Made by a program: the position numbers and the translations under genes
The notes under the pieces: model-generated
What the model was told of the DNA's origin: nothing
The model's input: the letters and a program-made list of their open reading frames with translations, nothing else
Database searches by the model: none
Shown: piece after piece, positions 7,514 through 17,332 of the stretch
Layout of the letters: each line of letters begins with the position of its first letter
Numbering within the stretch: the stretch's first letter is position 1
Source of the DNA: Alistipes sp.
Lineage (GTDB): Bacteria; Bacteroidota; Bacteroidia; Bacteroidales; Rikenellaceae
Direction: 5' to 3'
DNA: 64,000 nt
Assembly: GCA_017416915.1 (NCBI GenBank)
Contig: JAFQAN010000027.1
Location: 114,485-178,484 of the forward strand

Positions 7514-9466
7514 CTATCGCTTCATTCGTCGCTGTTCACGATTGATGGTCATCTGCTCCTGTTGCTGTCGCAGCGCCTCCTCGTAACGCTCCTGGAACTT
7601 CGACTTCTTGCGAGGCTTACTCTTCGCGGCGAAGAGCTTAGCGCGCACCTTCTCGTCATCTACCGTACGACGTATAGCCCACATAATAATCATCGTCATA
7701 ATCTGAGATAGGAAGTAGTAGTAGCACAAGCCCGACGAGTAGTTATTGAAGAAGAAGAGCATCATAACGGGCATAAAATAGACCATCATAAACTTCATCA
7801 TACCCGCACCTGGCTGACCCGCCGTAGTGGCAGCCTGCTGCTTATATGTGAGGAACGAGTAGCCAAACATCGCAACAGCCATCAACAGCGCAAAGAGGCT
7901 CACGTGGCTGCCATAGAAGGGTATCGAGAAGGGCAACTCCAAGACACTATCGTACGACGACAGGTCGTCGGCCCACAAGAAGCCCTCGCCACGCAACTCG
8001 ATACTTGCGGGGAAGAAGCGGAACATAGCCCACAGGATAGGCATCTGGATAAGTAGCGGCAGACAGCCACCCATAGGGCTAATTCCTGCCTGCTGGTAGA
8101 GCTGCATCGTCGCCTGCTGCTTCTTCATAGCGTCCTCCTGCTTGGGATACTTAGCGTTCAGCGCCTCCAACTCGGGGCGTATGGCTCGCATCTTTGCCGT
8201 TGACATATAGCTCTTATAGGTCAAAGGCAGAATGATAAGCTTTATGAGCAGCGTTAGAATGAGGATAATCAAACCGAAGCCTACGCCGTGGTCTTTGAGC
8301 CAGTTAAATACGGGAATAGTCAAAATCTTATTTATCCAACCCACAAGCCAGCCTCCCATAGGGATAAGGTCTTCGAGATGTGCATCCTCGCCATTGAACG
8401 TTACACCTTTAAGTATCTTAAAGTCGTTAGGACCGTAGTAGAAGGCGAAGTTATAGGTCGGCTGCTCGGCACTGAACGCCACGTAGAGGTGGGTCTTATA
8501 GGCTTTGAGGTAGTCCAAGCCTCCGTTTGTAGATGATACGAAGCTCATATCGGCGTTAAGACGCTCGGCACTGAGGAATACCGACGAGAAGTACTGCTGT
8601 TTGAGTGCTACCCAGCCGATATTTGCGTGATGCTCGTTGCTACCATCGCTATCCATCTCCTCCATCTCGTCGTCCTCGTTCTCCCAGAAGGTGATTGTCG
8701 ATGCCATATTCTCGTTTTGGAAGCCACGCTCGTTGTGGTTAGCGCGGTTCTCCCAGACGATGCTTATCTCGTTCTTCTCGCTCACGTGGGGAGCCATACC
8801 TCTCTGGCGAATGGCGAAGTCGATAACATAGTCGCGGCTCGGGTCGCCCGTATTGTAAATCTTATAGACATACTCCATACGCGCCTCGGGCGTGATGTCA
8901 AGCGCCATAACTACCTCCTGAGTGCCATCCTCCAACTGCGTAGTGGTGGTAGCGAAGGTGTAGTTCTCGCTATTAAACGGTGTGCCGTTAGCCGAACGAA
9001 GCTCCATATTGAAGCGCGCCGTCTCGGGCTGCATAAGCTCCACAAGCTCGGTACGCTCGCCCTCGGCATACTTATAATACTCTTTGAGCGTCACGTTGCG
9101 AATCATACCGCCACGTGTCGAGAAGTCCACCTTGATAAGGTCGTTCTCGACGCTGAACTCCTGAGCCTCAGCATCACGTGCTGCGATGAGCGATGCGCCA
9201 AAGTTTATATTGTCGGCATTGGCTGCGGCGAGCTTCACAATCTCCGCCTCAACCTGCGCCAACGAGTCGCGCATAGCCTGCTCCTCGGGGCTTAAAGCCG
9301 CCTCGGCAGCCCTACGCTCAGCCTCCGCGCGCTGCAATGCCGCCTGCTCCTTCTTGTAGGCGGCAAGCTGCTTGTTATACTCCTCTGCCTCGTTGCTCTG
9401 ATATACGGTAAAGCCGATAAAGACGGCTACCATAAGCACAAGGCCGATAATCGTTTTCTTGTCCAT
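7514..9466 (-). CDS. yidC: Membrane protein insertase YidC
   Basis: 650 residues. There is an N-terminal membrane helix (IIGLVLMVAVFIGFTVYQ), a charged Ala/Glu-rich linker, a large periplasmic beta domain (about 100-350), and the conserved OxaA/Alb3 core with five helices, including PLTYKSYMSTAKMRAI and GISPMGGCLPLLIQMPILWA. The C-terminal tail is basic (KSKPRKKSKFQERYEEALRQ), as in YidC forms that contact ribosomes. It inserts and folds inner-membrane proteins with or without SecYEG. It lies 27 bp after pyrG on the same strand. Confidence 0.95.
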   Translation of the reverse strand: MDKKTIIGLVLMVAVFIGFTVYQSNEAEEYNKQLAAYKKEQAALQRAEAERRAAEAALSPEEQAMRDSLAQVEAEIVKLAAANADNINFGASLIAARDAEAQEFSVENDLIKVDFSTRGGMIRNVTLKEYYKYAEGERTELVELMQPETARFNMELRSANGTPFNSENYTFATTTTQLEDGTQEVVMALDITPEARMEYVYKIYNTGDPSRDYVIDFAIRQRGMAPHVSEKNEISIVWENRANHNERGFQNENMASTITFWENEDDEMEEMDSDGSNEHHANIGWVALKQQYFSSVFLSAERLNADMSFVSSTNGGLDYLKAYKTHLYVAFSAEQPTYNFAFYYGPNDFKILKGVTFNGEDAHLEDLIPMGGWLVGWINKILTIPVFNWLKDHGVGFGLIILILTLLIKLIILPLTYKSYMSTAKMRAIRPELEALNAKYPKQEDAMKKQQATMQLYQQAGISPMGGCLPLLIQMPILWAMFRFFPASIELRGEGFLWADDLSSYDSVLELPFSIPFYGSHVSLFALLMAVAMFGYSFLTYKQQAATTAGQPGAGMMKFMMVYFMPVMMLFFFNNYSSGLCYYYFLSQIMTMIIMWAIRRTVDDEKVRAKLFAAKSKPRKKSKFQERYEEALRQQQEQMTINREQRRMKR

Positions 9467-9493
9467 CTCTTAATTTTAACTTTTCCTAAAATT

Positions 9494-11116
9494 TTACTTC
9501 TGCTCGTCGCGGTACTTCAACGCCTCCTTGACAAATGTTACGAAGAGCGGATGGGGATTTGCCGCTGTCGAGTGGTACTCGGGGTGGTACTGCGTACCCA
9601 CAAACCAACGGTGCGACGGAATCTCGACAACCTCGACAAGACCCGTGTCGGGGTTGAGACCTACCGCCTTCATACCTGCCGCCTCGAAGTCGGCGAGGAA
9701 CTGGCTGTTGAACTCGTAGCGGTGGCGATGACGCTCGACAATCGAGAGGGTGTCGTAGGCCTTTGCCACACACGAATTCTTTGCCAACTGACAAGGATAG
9801 CCACCAAGACGCATCGTGCCACCCTTAGCCGTAATGTTCTTCTGCTCCTCCATAAGGTCGATTACGGCATGCTTAGTCTGCGCCATCTCGCTTGAATTGG
9901 CATCTGCCCAGCCGATGACGTTGCGTGCGAACTCGATGACGGCACACTGCATACCCAAGCAGATACCGAAGAAGGGTACGTTGTTCTCGCGGGCATAGCG
10001 CACAGCAACCAATTTACCCTCGATGCCACGGTTACCGAAGCCTGGGGCAACCATCACCGCCGACATCTTACCAAGCGTCTCCTTGACATTCTCCGATGTA
10101 AGCTTCTCGGAGTTCACGTAGTGTAGCTTAACCTTAACTTCGTGTACTGCGCCAGCGTGTATGAACGACTCGCTAATCGACTTATATGCGTCGGGCAACT
10201 CGGTATATTTACCTACCAAGGCGATATCTACAACGCTCTTGGGGTTCTTGATGCGCTCCACAAATGCCTCCCACTCCGTAAGGTCGGGTTCCTGCTCCGA
10301 GCGCAAGCCGAGCTTTTCGAGTAGCACCTCGTCCAAGTGCTGTTTGTGCATACGCAGAGGCACCTCGTATATTGTAGGCACGTCGATAGACTCCACAACG
10401 GCCTCGGGTGCTACGTTGCAGAATAGCGCCACCTTGCGGCGTATATCCTGGCTCAGCACGTGTTCCGAGCGAAGCACCAGCACGTCGGGTTGTAGTCCAT
10501 ACGACAGAAGCTCCTTCACAGAGTGCTGCGTAGGCTTGGTCTTCAACTCGCCCGATGCCGCCATATAGGGGATGAGCGTAAGGTGAACAAGCACCGTATT
10601 CTGATAACCGAGCTGATAGCGCAGCTGACGCACCGACTCGATAAATGGCAACGACTCAATGTCGCCTACCGTACCGCCAATCTCGGTGATGATAACGTCA
10701 TACTTCTTGGTTGTGCCGAGAAGCTGTATGCGGCGCTTAATCTCGTCGGTGATGTGGGGTATCACCTGCACGGTCTTACCCAAAAACTCGCCACTGCGCT
10801 CCTTATCAATGACACACTGGTAGATTTTACCCGTGGTAACGTTATTGTTCTTGGTGGTCTGTATTGATGTAAAGCGCTCGTAGTGTCCAAGGTCGAGGTC
10901 GGTCTCGGTGCCATCTTCGGTAACGTAGCACTCGCCGTGCTCGTAGGGGTTGAGCGTACCTGGATCGACGTTAATATAGGGGTCGAGCTTCTGGATGGTT
11001 ACCGAGTAACCACGAGCCTGCAACAGACGCGCTATCGACGCCGAGATAATACCCTTACCCAATGACGAGGCAACACCGCCCGTAACGAAAATGTACTTTG
11101 GTTTAGATAGTTTCAT
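9494..11116 (-). CDS. pyrG: CTP synthase
   Basis: 540 residues, full length. The N-terminal amidoligase begins KYIFVTGGVASSLGKG and has the SLGKG nucleotide loop and the EDGTETDLDLGHYERF segment. The C-terminal class I glutaminase has the nucleophile in PFFGICLGMQ and the His/Glu pair in GTQYHPEYHS. It converts UTP and glutamine to CTP. The unrelated neighbours DUF349 gene (47 bp upstream) and yidC (27 bp downstream) lie on the same strand, and no TAnnTTTG element was seen in the 47-bp gap, so the three are probably co-transcribed. Confidence 0.96.
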   Translation of the reverse strand: MKLSKPKYIFVTGGVASSLGKGIISASIARLLQARGYSVTIQKLDPYINVDPGTLNPYEHGECYVTEDGTETDLDLGHYERFTSIQTTKNNNVTTGKIYQCVIDKERSGEFLGKTVQVIPHITDEIKRRIQLLGTTKKYDVIITEIGGTVGDIESLPFIESVRQLRYQLGYQNTVLVHLTLIPYMAASGELKTKPTQHSVKELLSYGLQPDVLVLRSEHVLSQDIRRKVALFCNVAPEAVVESIDVPTIYEVPLRMHKQHLDEVLLEKLGLRSEQEPDLTEWEAFVERIKNPKSVVDIALVGKYTELPDAYKSISESFIHAGAVHEVKVKLHYVNSEKLTSENVKETLGKMSAVMVAPGFGNRGIEGKLVAVRYARENNVPFFGICLGMQCAVIEFARNVIGWADANSSEMAQTKHAVIDLMEEQKNITAKGGTMRLGGYPCQLAKNSCVAKAYDTLSIVERHRHRYEFNSQFLADFEAAGMKAVGLNPDTGLVEVVEIPSHRWFVGTQYHPEYHSTAANPHPLFVTFVKEALKYRDEQK

Positions 11117-11163
11117 AATATATTGTCATTCAATTTGTTTGCAACTTTATCACACGTTCGACG

Positions 11164-13131
11164 CTACTCGGCGCTGTTGGCCTCCTTCTGACGAGCCTCC
11201 TCGGCATCAATAAGGCGCACCTTCTCGATAACCTCCGCCATATCGCGCTTAGCCTTCTCAATCTTCTCGCGAACGTCGGCAATAAGGGCCTCGGCATTCT
11301 TCGACTTCGAGAAGAAGCCGATGTTGTTCTCCAACAGGGCTATATCCTGCTCCATTTGGCGCACCTTGTTGTAAAGTTTCTCACGCTCCGAACGCAGCTG
11401 TGAGCCACCCTTCATACCCGACACACGCTCACGGAAGCGATTCATCGAGCGGTCGCGCTCCGACGAACGCAGCGTACGGAACATCTCGTCCACAACAGCC
11501 TTATACTCCTTCTGCAAGGCATCCTTCTGCTTGATAGGCACAAAGCCAATCTGACTCCAACGACGCTGGAACTCCTTGACCTGCTCGAAGCCTCCCGCCT
11601 TAATATCCGCCTGCTTCATCTCCTCGATAAGGGCGGTTTTTAGGCGAAGGTTCTGCTCGTGCTCCGTATCTATCGACGAGAAGTGCGCCGCCTTACGCTC
11701 GAAGAACCTATCGCAAGCGGCACGGAAACGCTTCCACACCATATCTGAATGGCGACGTGCCACGGGACCTGTCTGCTTCCACTTCGCTTGCAGGGCGATA
11801 AGCTCGTCGGTGGCATGCTTCCAATCTTCCGACTGTGCGAGGGCCTCTGCCTGCTCGCAAAGCTCCTGTTTGAGGGCGAGGTTATGCTCCATCTCGCTCT
11901 TCACGCCAGCATAGAACTCGCGTTTAAGCTCAAAGAACTTATCGCAGGCGTTACGGAAACGCTCGTATATACGATTGTTATCCTTCTTGGGTGCGAAGCC
12001 GATGGTCTTCCATACCTTCTGTATCTCCAACAGCTCGTCGCTCGCCTTGTTCCACTCCTTGCGCGAGAGTAGCGGCTGCTCCGACAGCGCCTCGGTCTTC
12101 TCGCACAACTCGCTCTTCAATGCGAGGTTCTTGGTCTGCTCCGCTTTAAGCTGCTCGAAGTACTCCTGGTGGCGCTTGTTGATGCGGCTCGACGCCTCCT
12201 TGAAGCGCTCCCACAGCGACTCCTTGAACTCCAACGCCACGGGACCCGTCTCGCGCCACTCGTCGTGGAGCTTCTGCAACTTGCGGAACGCCTCGACAAT
12301 CTGCTGTTCGAGGGCAAGAGCCTCAGCCTGCTCGCAGAGCGCGAGTTTAGCCTCGTAGTTCTTTTTAAGGTCGAGGTCGCGCAGCTCCTTGTTTATCTTG
12401 ATGAAGTTGTAGAAGTTCTCGACGTAGAGGTTGTAGGTCTCCCACAAATCCTTGACGTTCTGCTGAGGCACCAAGCCTGTCTCCTTCCAGCGCTGCTGCA
12501 ACTCGCGGAAGCGCGAGAAGGTGGTATTCATATTCTCCTCCGAGTTGATAAGCTCTTTAAGCTCCTCGATAATCTGCAACTTCGTTTTAAGGTTCTGCTC
12601 CTTGTCCGCCTCCAACATTGCTATATGCTTGTCGCGAGCCTCACGATATACTGCGAATAGCTCCTTGAAACGCTGCTCGAAGGCATCGGGCGTAGGCACA
12701 AAAGCCTCCTCATCGCCACCCGCCTCCACAAATTCGCGGCGCTCCGCCTCAACCTTTGCGCGGTGCTGCTTGTAAAAGGCTATCTTGATTGCCTCGACTA
12801 CTGGACGCAGTGTCTGCACTGGTTCCGACTCTATCTTTGCAGCAAAGAGCGCCACAAGTGCCTCCTCGTTGAGACCCGACAGGTCATCGCCAGCGGTTGT
12901 CGCTGCCGCCTCCTCCTCGGCTGTCTCTGCGCCGATGTCGAGTCCTGCCTCGTCGGCAGCGAGTGCCGCCTCCTCCTCGGCAAAAGCTTCGCTCATAGGC
13001 TGAGCCTCACACTTTGGCTCGGTTGTCTTCTCCTCCGCTGCTGCGGTGCTGGTAGTGGTCGTCTGCGTATCTTCGGCAGGTGTGCCGACAGGCTCTTCGG
13101 GAGCCGTAAGATTGATTTTTTCAGTAGCCAT
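11164..13131 (-). CDS. DUF349 repeat protein
   Basis: 655 residues. An acidic, low-complexity N-terminus (Thr/Ala/Glu-rich, about residues 1-115) is followed by five or so DUF349 repeats, each an alpha-helical unit with a conserved W, for example LQQRWKETGLVPQQ, LHDEWRETGPVALE, IQKVWKTIGFAPKK and LQAKWKQTGPVARR. The protein is highly charged and probably an elongated helical rod. No signal peptide or membrane helix is seen. DUF349 proteins have no well-established biochemical role that I can assert. It heads the pyrG-yidC transcription unit. Confidence 0.85.
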   Translation of the reverse strand: MATEKINLTAPEEPVGTPAEDTQTTTTSTAAAEEKTTEPKCEAQPMSEAFAEEEAALAADEAGLDIGAETAEEEAAATTAGDDLSGLNEEALVALFAAKIESEPVQTLRPVVEAIKIAFYKQHRAKVEAERREFVEAGGDEEAFVPTPDAFEQRFKELFAVYREARDKHIAMLEADKEQNLKTKLQIIEELKELINSEENMNTTFSRFRELQQRWKETGLVPQQNVKDLWETYNLYVENFYNFIKINKELRDLDLKKNYEAKLALCEQAEALALEQQIVEAFRKLQKLHDEWRETGPVALEFKESLWERFKEASSRINKRHQEYFEQLKAEQTKNLALKSELCEKTEALSEQPLLSRKEWNKASDELLEIQKVWKTIGFAPKKDNNRIYERFRNACDKFFELKREFYAGVKSEMEHNLALKQELCEQAEALAQSEDWKHATDELIALQAKWKQTGPVARRHSDMVWKRFRAACDRFFERKAAHFSSIDTEHEQNLRLKTALIEEMKQADIKAGGFEQVKEFQRRWSQIGFVPIKQKDALQKEYKAVVDEMFRTLRSSERDRSMNRFRERVSGMKGGSQLRSEREKLYNKVRQMEQDIALLENNIGFFSKSKNAEALIADVREKIEKAKRDMAEVIEKVRLIDAEEARQKEANSAE

Positions 13132-13526
13132 CGCTTACATTTGTTTTAAATTCATTATGCCGTACCCTTAGGCACGTAATTCGTGCAAAGATACGAAATC
13201 TTTTTCAAAGAAAAAACATATCGACACATATTTTCCCTGCACCGCCAACCACCCTATTGAGTTTTTGACCACTTATTGCGCCAATAACGAACAACAATTT
13301 TAACGATTATTCGCCGTTTGCAAACCATAAAAGTAGAGGACGTTTCACACACGCATATTGGGCGACAACGCGGGCGCAAAAAAAATGTTACAAAATGGTT
13401 GCAAACTCACGTTTATTTCACTAACTTTGTTGTGTTTTTAAGACCACCTTCAAAGCGTGGTTCGAAAATGTGTGTGATAAATATTAGCAACTGATTAATC
13501 ATTAACAACAAATAACAAATTCACAA
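13132..13526. promoter_or_regulatory. Divergent promoter region between the DUF349 operon and ackA
   Basis: 395 bp without a gene. For ackA (plus): TTG at 13399-13401, a 20-bp spacer and TAACTTTG at 13422-13429, a good Bacteroidota promoter, leaving a leader of about 90 nt. For the DUF349 gene (minus): CAAAGATA at 13186-13193 (TATCTTTG on the minus strand), with a short inverted repeat GCACG/CGTGC (13172-13186) over the expected start. Nothing else was recognised. Confidence 0.65.
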
Positions 13527-14729
13527 ATGGTAATTTTGGTTCTTAACTGCGGCAGCTCATCAATCAAGTATCAAGTGCTTGACGTTATGGAGTCGTCGCA
13601 CACGCTCTTAGCCAAAGGTTTGGTTGAGCGTATCGGTTTAGCGGAGGGCGACCTTACACACAAGCCCCAGGGTAAGGATAAGTTTGAGCTTCACTGCCCC
13701 ATTCCTGACCATACGACAGGTATTCGTTTAGTACTCGATGCACTGACACACCCCGAGCATGGCGTTATCAAGTCGCTCGACGAGCTTAAAGCGGCAGGAC
13801 ACCGCGTAGCACACGGTGGCGAGTTCTTCACCGACAGCTGCCTTGTGGATGACGACGTTAAGCGCAAGATTGAGTCGCTATACTCGATTGCTCCGCTTCA
13901 CAACCCCGCCAACTTGGAGGGTATTCTCTCGATGGAGAAGGTGTTGCCTGGCATCAAGCAGGTAGCCGTATTCGATACCTCGTTCCACCACACCATTCCC
14001 GCTATCAACTATATGTACGCTATGCCCTACGAGTACTACGAGAAGTATCGTGTGCGTAAGTACGGTTTCCACGGCACAAGCCACAAGTTCGTAGCACGTG
14101 TAGGTGCCGAGATGTTTGGCTTGGACTTCGAAAATTCGAAGATTATAACCTGCCACATCGGTAACGGTGCTTCGGTTACGGCAGTGCTTAACGGCAAGTC
14201 GTTCGATACGTCGATGGGCTTCACTCCGCTCGATGGTCTTGTGATGGGTACACGCGCAGGACAGATGGACGTTAGCGCTGCTACGTACGTTGCCGAGAAG
14301 GAGGGTATGAGCTACAAAGAGCTTGACACTATGCTCAACAAGCGCTCGGGCATCCAGGGCTTGACGGGCATTTCGAGCGATATGCGCGACATCGACGCTG
14401 CCTACGACGAGGGTAACGAGCGCGCTATTATGGCCCGCGACCTCTATTTTAACCGCGTTAAGAAGTTTGTTGGCGAGTATGCTGCCGAGATGGGCGGTGT
14501 CGATTTGGTTATCTTCACTGGCGGTGTTGGCGAGAACTCTCCCGAGTTGCGCGAGTATGTATTGCGCAATATGGAGTTTATGGGTATCAAGTTTGACGCC
14601 GAGCGCAACCGTGGCAAGCGTGGCACCGACTACGAGATTACGGCTGCCGACTCTAAGGTTAAGGCGGCGGTTATCTGCACCGACGAGGAGTTAGTTATTG
14701 CCAAGGATACCTATCGCTTAACAAAGTAA
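13527..14729 (+). CDS. ackA: Acetate kinase
   Basis: 400 residues, the normal length. It has the N-terminal VLVLNCGSSSIKY signature (here ILVLNCGSSSIKYQ), the AHGGEFF segment, GFHGTSHKFVA, and the phosphate-binding HIGNGASVTAV motif with FDTSMGFTPLDGL. It transfers phosphate between acetyl-phosphate and ADP, the ATP-yielding last step of acetate fermentation. It is followed by ptb and buk rather than pta, so the cluster makes ATP from short-chain acyl-phosphates of several kinds. Confidence 0.96.
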   Translation: MVILVLNCGSSSIKYQVLDVMESSHTLLAKGLVERIGLAEGDLTHKPQGKDKFELHCPIPDHTTGIRLVLDALTHPEHGVIKSLDELKAAGHRVAHGGEFFTDSCLVDDDVKRKIESLYSIAPLHNPANLEGILSMEKVLPGIKQVAVFDTSFHHTIPAINYMYAMPYEYYEKYRVRKYGFHGTSHKFVARVGAEMFGLDFENSKIITCHIGNGASVTAVLNGKSFDTSMGFTPLDGLVMGTRAGQMDVSAATYVAEKEGMSYKELDTMLNKRSGIQGLTGISSDMRDIDAAYDEGNERAIMARDLYFNRVKKFVGEYAAEMGGVDLVIFTGGVGENSPELREYVLRNMEFMGIKFDAERNRGKRGTDYEITAADSKVKAAVICTDEELVIAKDTYRLTK

Positions 14730-14788
14730 CTTTTTTGACAAAGTAACAACGAAGATTGAGTTATAAACAGATAAAACCTAAAACTATT

Positions 14789-15691
14789 ATGATTAAGCAT
14801 TTGGACGAGATTGTTGCTGCGGCGGTTGCACGTGGCAAGAAGAAGATGATTGTTGCCTACGGTCAGGACACACACTCTATCGGCGCTACCGATATGGCCA
14901 TCAAGGCGGGTCTTGCAGAGGTTACCTTGGTGGGCGACCCCGAGGAGATTAAGAGGTCTTGCGAGGCTGAGGGCGTAGATATGAGCCAGTACACCATCAT
15001 CCCCGAGACCGAAGATGTAAAGGCTGTTGAGATTGCCGTAAAGGCTGTTCACAACGGCGAGTACGACGTGTTGATGAAGGGTGTTGTTCCTACGGACAAG
15101 TATATGCGCGGCATCCTCAACAAGGAGTGGGGTCTGTTGCCCGCAGGCACTACCCTGAGCCACGTTACCGTATTGGAGATTCCCAAGTACCACAAGCTCC
15201 TGGTTGTTAGCGACGTAGCCGTTCTTCCCTGCCCCACTCTCGACCAGAAGAAGCAGATTGCAAAGTATCTGTTGGAGACTGCCAACAACCTCGGCGTAGA
15301 GTGTCCCAAGGTGGCATTCATCGCACCGAGCGAGCAACTTCTCCCCAAGGTAGTCAGCTCGGTAGAGGCTAAGGAGCTCGGCGAGCTTGGTACTGCTGGC
15401 GAGCTTGGCAAGGGTCTGTTCCAGGGTCCTTTGGCATTAGACGTGGCTATCGACGAGGAGAGCGTTAAGATTAAGAAGCTCACAGGCCCCGTTGCAGGTG
15501 ATGCCGACTGTCTGTTGTTCCCCAACTTGGAGAGCGGTAACGTATTCTTCAAGGCCTGCTCGAAGTTTGGTGGCGCAGAGCTTGCAGCAATGGTTGCAGG
15601 TCCTATGGCACCCTGCGTGCTGACCTCACGTGGCGACACCACCAAGACTAAGCTCTACTCTATCGCTTTGGCTTGCTTGTCAGCAAAATAG
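14789..15691 (+). CDS. ptb: Phosphate butyryltransferase (phosphotransacylase)
   Basis: 300 residues from the ATG at 14789; the frame is open to a TTG at 14756 but MIKHLDEIV is the usual family start. It is of the Ptb/PlsX/PTA_PTB fold: KKKMIVAYGQDTHSI at the N-terminus, the DVLMKGVVPTDKYMRGIL segment, and a C-terminal VAGDADCLLFPNLESGN motif characteristic of phosphotransacylases. It should convert butyryl-CoA (or branched acyl-CoA) and phosphate to the acyl-phosphate. The adjacent butyrate kinase supports Ptb rather than Pta; substrate choice is inferred. Confidence 0.88.
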   Translation: MIKHLDEIVAAAVARGKKKMIVAYGQDTHSIGATDMAIKAGLAEVTLVGDPEEIKRSCEAEGVDMSQYTIIPETEDVKAVEIAVKAVHNGEYDVLMKGVVPTDKYMRGILNKEWGLLPAGTTLSHVTVLEIPKYHKLLVVSDVAVLPCPTLDQKKQIAKYLLETANNLGVECPKVAFIAPSEQLLPKVVSSVEAKELGELGTAGELGKGLFQGPLALDVAIDEESVKIKKLTGPVAGDADCLLFPNLESGNVFFKACSKFGGAELAAMVAGPMAPCVLTSRGDTTKTKLYSIALACLSAK

Positions 15692-15734
15692 TAGGACACG
15701 ACGTCTCAAACAGAACCTTAAAAACTGAATTGAA

Positions 15735-16802
15735 ATGGCTTATAATATTTTAACCATCAACCCTGGCTCTACCTCTACGAAGGTGGCACTGTTCCGCGAT
15801 ATGGAGCAGGTTCAGACGCTCACACTGCGCCACTCGGCAGAGGAGATTGCCCGCTTTGCCTCGGTATCGGATCAGCTTGAATGGCGCTTGGAGATTATTC
15901 TCGACGCGCTGAAAGCCGACGGCATCAAGATTGAGGAGCTTAACGCCGTTATCGGCCGTGGCGGTCTTATGCGCCCTATCGAGGGTGGCGTTTACCGTGT
16001 TGGCGAGCGTATGGTTGCCGACCTTACGGCACCCAAGCGCCAACACGCCAGCAACCTCGGCGCTCTTATCGCACGTCGCATCGCCGACGCAGCAGGTGTC
16101 GAGGCATACATCGCCGACCCCGTAGTTGTCGATGAGTTGCAGGATATGGCACGCGTAAGCGGCATCAAGGAGCTGCCCCGCCGCTCTATCTTCCACGCCC
16201 TGAACCAGAAGGCTATCGCACGCCGCTACGCCAAGGAGGCAGGTCGTCCCTACGAGGAGCTTAACCTCGTGGTAGTGCATATGGGCGGTGGCATCTCTGT
16301 TTCGGCACACTGCAAGGGTCGCGTTATCGACACAAACAATGCCCTTGACGGCGACGGTCCTATCGCTCCTGAGCGCGCAGGTACTCTGCCCGCAGGCGAT
16401 TTGGTAGATCTCTGCTTCTCGGGTAAGTACGAAAAGGCCGATATCAAGAAGCTGTTGGCAGGTAAGGGTGGTCTTGTTGATCACGTGAACTGCAACTCGG
16501 TACAGGAGCTAAACGAGGTACGTGCCGCCAATGGCGACAAGGAGGCTCGCTTTATGCTCGACACGATGTCGTACACCATCTCTAAGTGGATTGGCGAGAT
16601 GGCAGTGGTACTCAAAGGCAAGGTTGATGCCATACTTCTTACGGGCGGTATCGCTTGGAACGAGTGCGTAAACGAGGTCATCGTGGACTACTGTAACTTC
16701 ATCGCGCCTATCAAGATTTATCCTGGCGAGAATGAGTTGGAGTCGTTGGCAGAGAACGCTCTACGTGTTTTGAAGGGTGAGACCGAGGCCAAGGAGTACT
16801 AA
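15735..16802 (+). CDS. buk: Butyrate kinase
   Basis: 355 residues of the acetokinase family, butyrate kinase branch: NPGSTSTKVALF near the start, AVIGRGGLMRPIEGGVYRV, and VVHMGGGISVSAHCKGRVIDTNNALDGDGP in pieces along the middle. It forms ATP from butyryl-phosphate (or isobutyryl/isovaleryl-phosphate). With ptb it gives a complete acyl-CoA to acid plus ATP route. A G/C-rich hairpin follows at 16838-16873. Confidence 0.93.
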   Translation: MAYNILTINPGSTSTKVALFRDMEQVQTLTLRHSAEEIARFASVSDQLEWRLEIILDALKADGIKIEELNAVIGRGGLMRPIEGGVYRVGERMVADLTAPKRQHASNLGALIARRIADAAGVEAYIADPVVVDELQDMARVSGIKELPRRSIFHALNQKAIARRYAKEAGRPYEELNLVVVHMGGGISVSAHCKGRVIDTNNALDGDGPIAPERAGTLPAGDLVDLCFSGKYEKADIKKLLAGKGGLVDHVNCNSVQELNEVRAANGDKEARFMLDTMSYTISKWIGEMAVVLKGKVDAILLTGGIAWNECVNEVIVDYCNFIAPIKIYPGENELESLAENALRVLKGETEAKEY

Positions 16803-16835
16803 TCTCTCGACAAAGTTATCAGATTGTCTTAAACG

Positions 16836-16892
16836 GGAGGGGGCTGACTAAAACAGAACCTTGTTAGCCCCCTACTCTAAGATAGCGAATAC
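16836..16892 (+). repeat. GGGGCTGAC hairpin repeat, copy A
   Basis: AGGGGGCTGAC (16838-16848) pairs with GTTAGCCCCCT (16863-16873) with one G-U pair. No long T-run follows, so a terminator role is uncertain. The hairpin and the bases after it (ACTCTAAGATAGCGAATA) resemble a second copy at 19790-19834 (ACTCCAAAAGAGTGAATA), showing a small repeat family. It lies between the buk stop and the aroQ start. Confidence 0.6.
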
Positions 16893-16899
16893 TGTTTAG

Positions 16900-17322
16900 A
16901 TGAAAATTCTAATTATCAACGGTGCGAACCTCAACCTTTTGGGGCGTCGCCAACCCGAGATTTACGGCAACAAGAGCTTCGAGGAGTATCTCGAAGCTCT
17001 TCGCGCACGTTACTCGGAACATAGCTTGGACTACTTCCAGTCCAATATCGAGGGCGAATTGGTCAATCAGCTGCAAGCTGCCGACGGCAAGTACGACGGC
17101 GTGGTACTCAACGCAGGAGGCTATACGCACACCTCGGTAGTGATACGTGATACCATAGCGGCGATTGCAACACCCGTTGTCGAGGTGCATATATCGTCGA
17201 TTCTCGCCCGCGAAGAGTTCCGCCACCTATCGCTCATCGCCCCTGTGGTGCGCGGCAGTATTATGGGCTTCGGTATGGAGTCATACCGCTTGGCTATCGA
17301 ACACCTTGTAGAGGCTAAATAG
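16900..17322 (+). CDS. aroQ: 3-dehydroquinate dehydratase, type II
   Basis: 140 residues, standard for the type II dodecameric enzyme. The N-terminal ILIINGANLNLLGRR holds the active-site loop start, followed by YFQSNIEGELVNQLQ, NAGGYTHTS, and VEVHISSILAREEFR with the catalytic histidine. It removes water from 3-dehydroquinate in the shikimate pathway. The start ATG lies directly after the hairpin repeat copy A. Confidence 0.96.
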   Translation: MKILIINGANLNLLGRRQPEIYGNKSFEEYLEALRARYSEHSLDYFQSNIEGELVNQLQAADGKYDGVVLNAGGYTHTSVVIRDTIAAIATPVVEVHISSILAREEFRHLSLIAPVVRGSIMGFGMESYRLAIEHLVEAK

Positions 17323-17332
17323 AGCTTAATTT

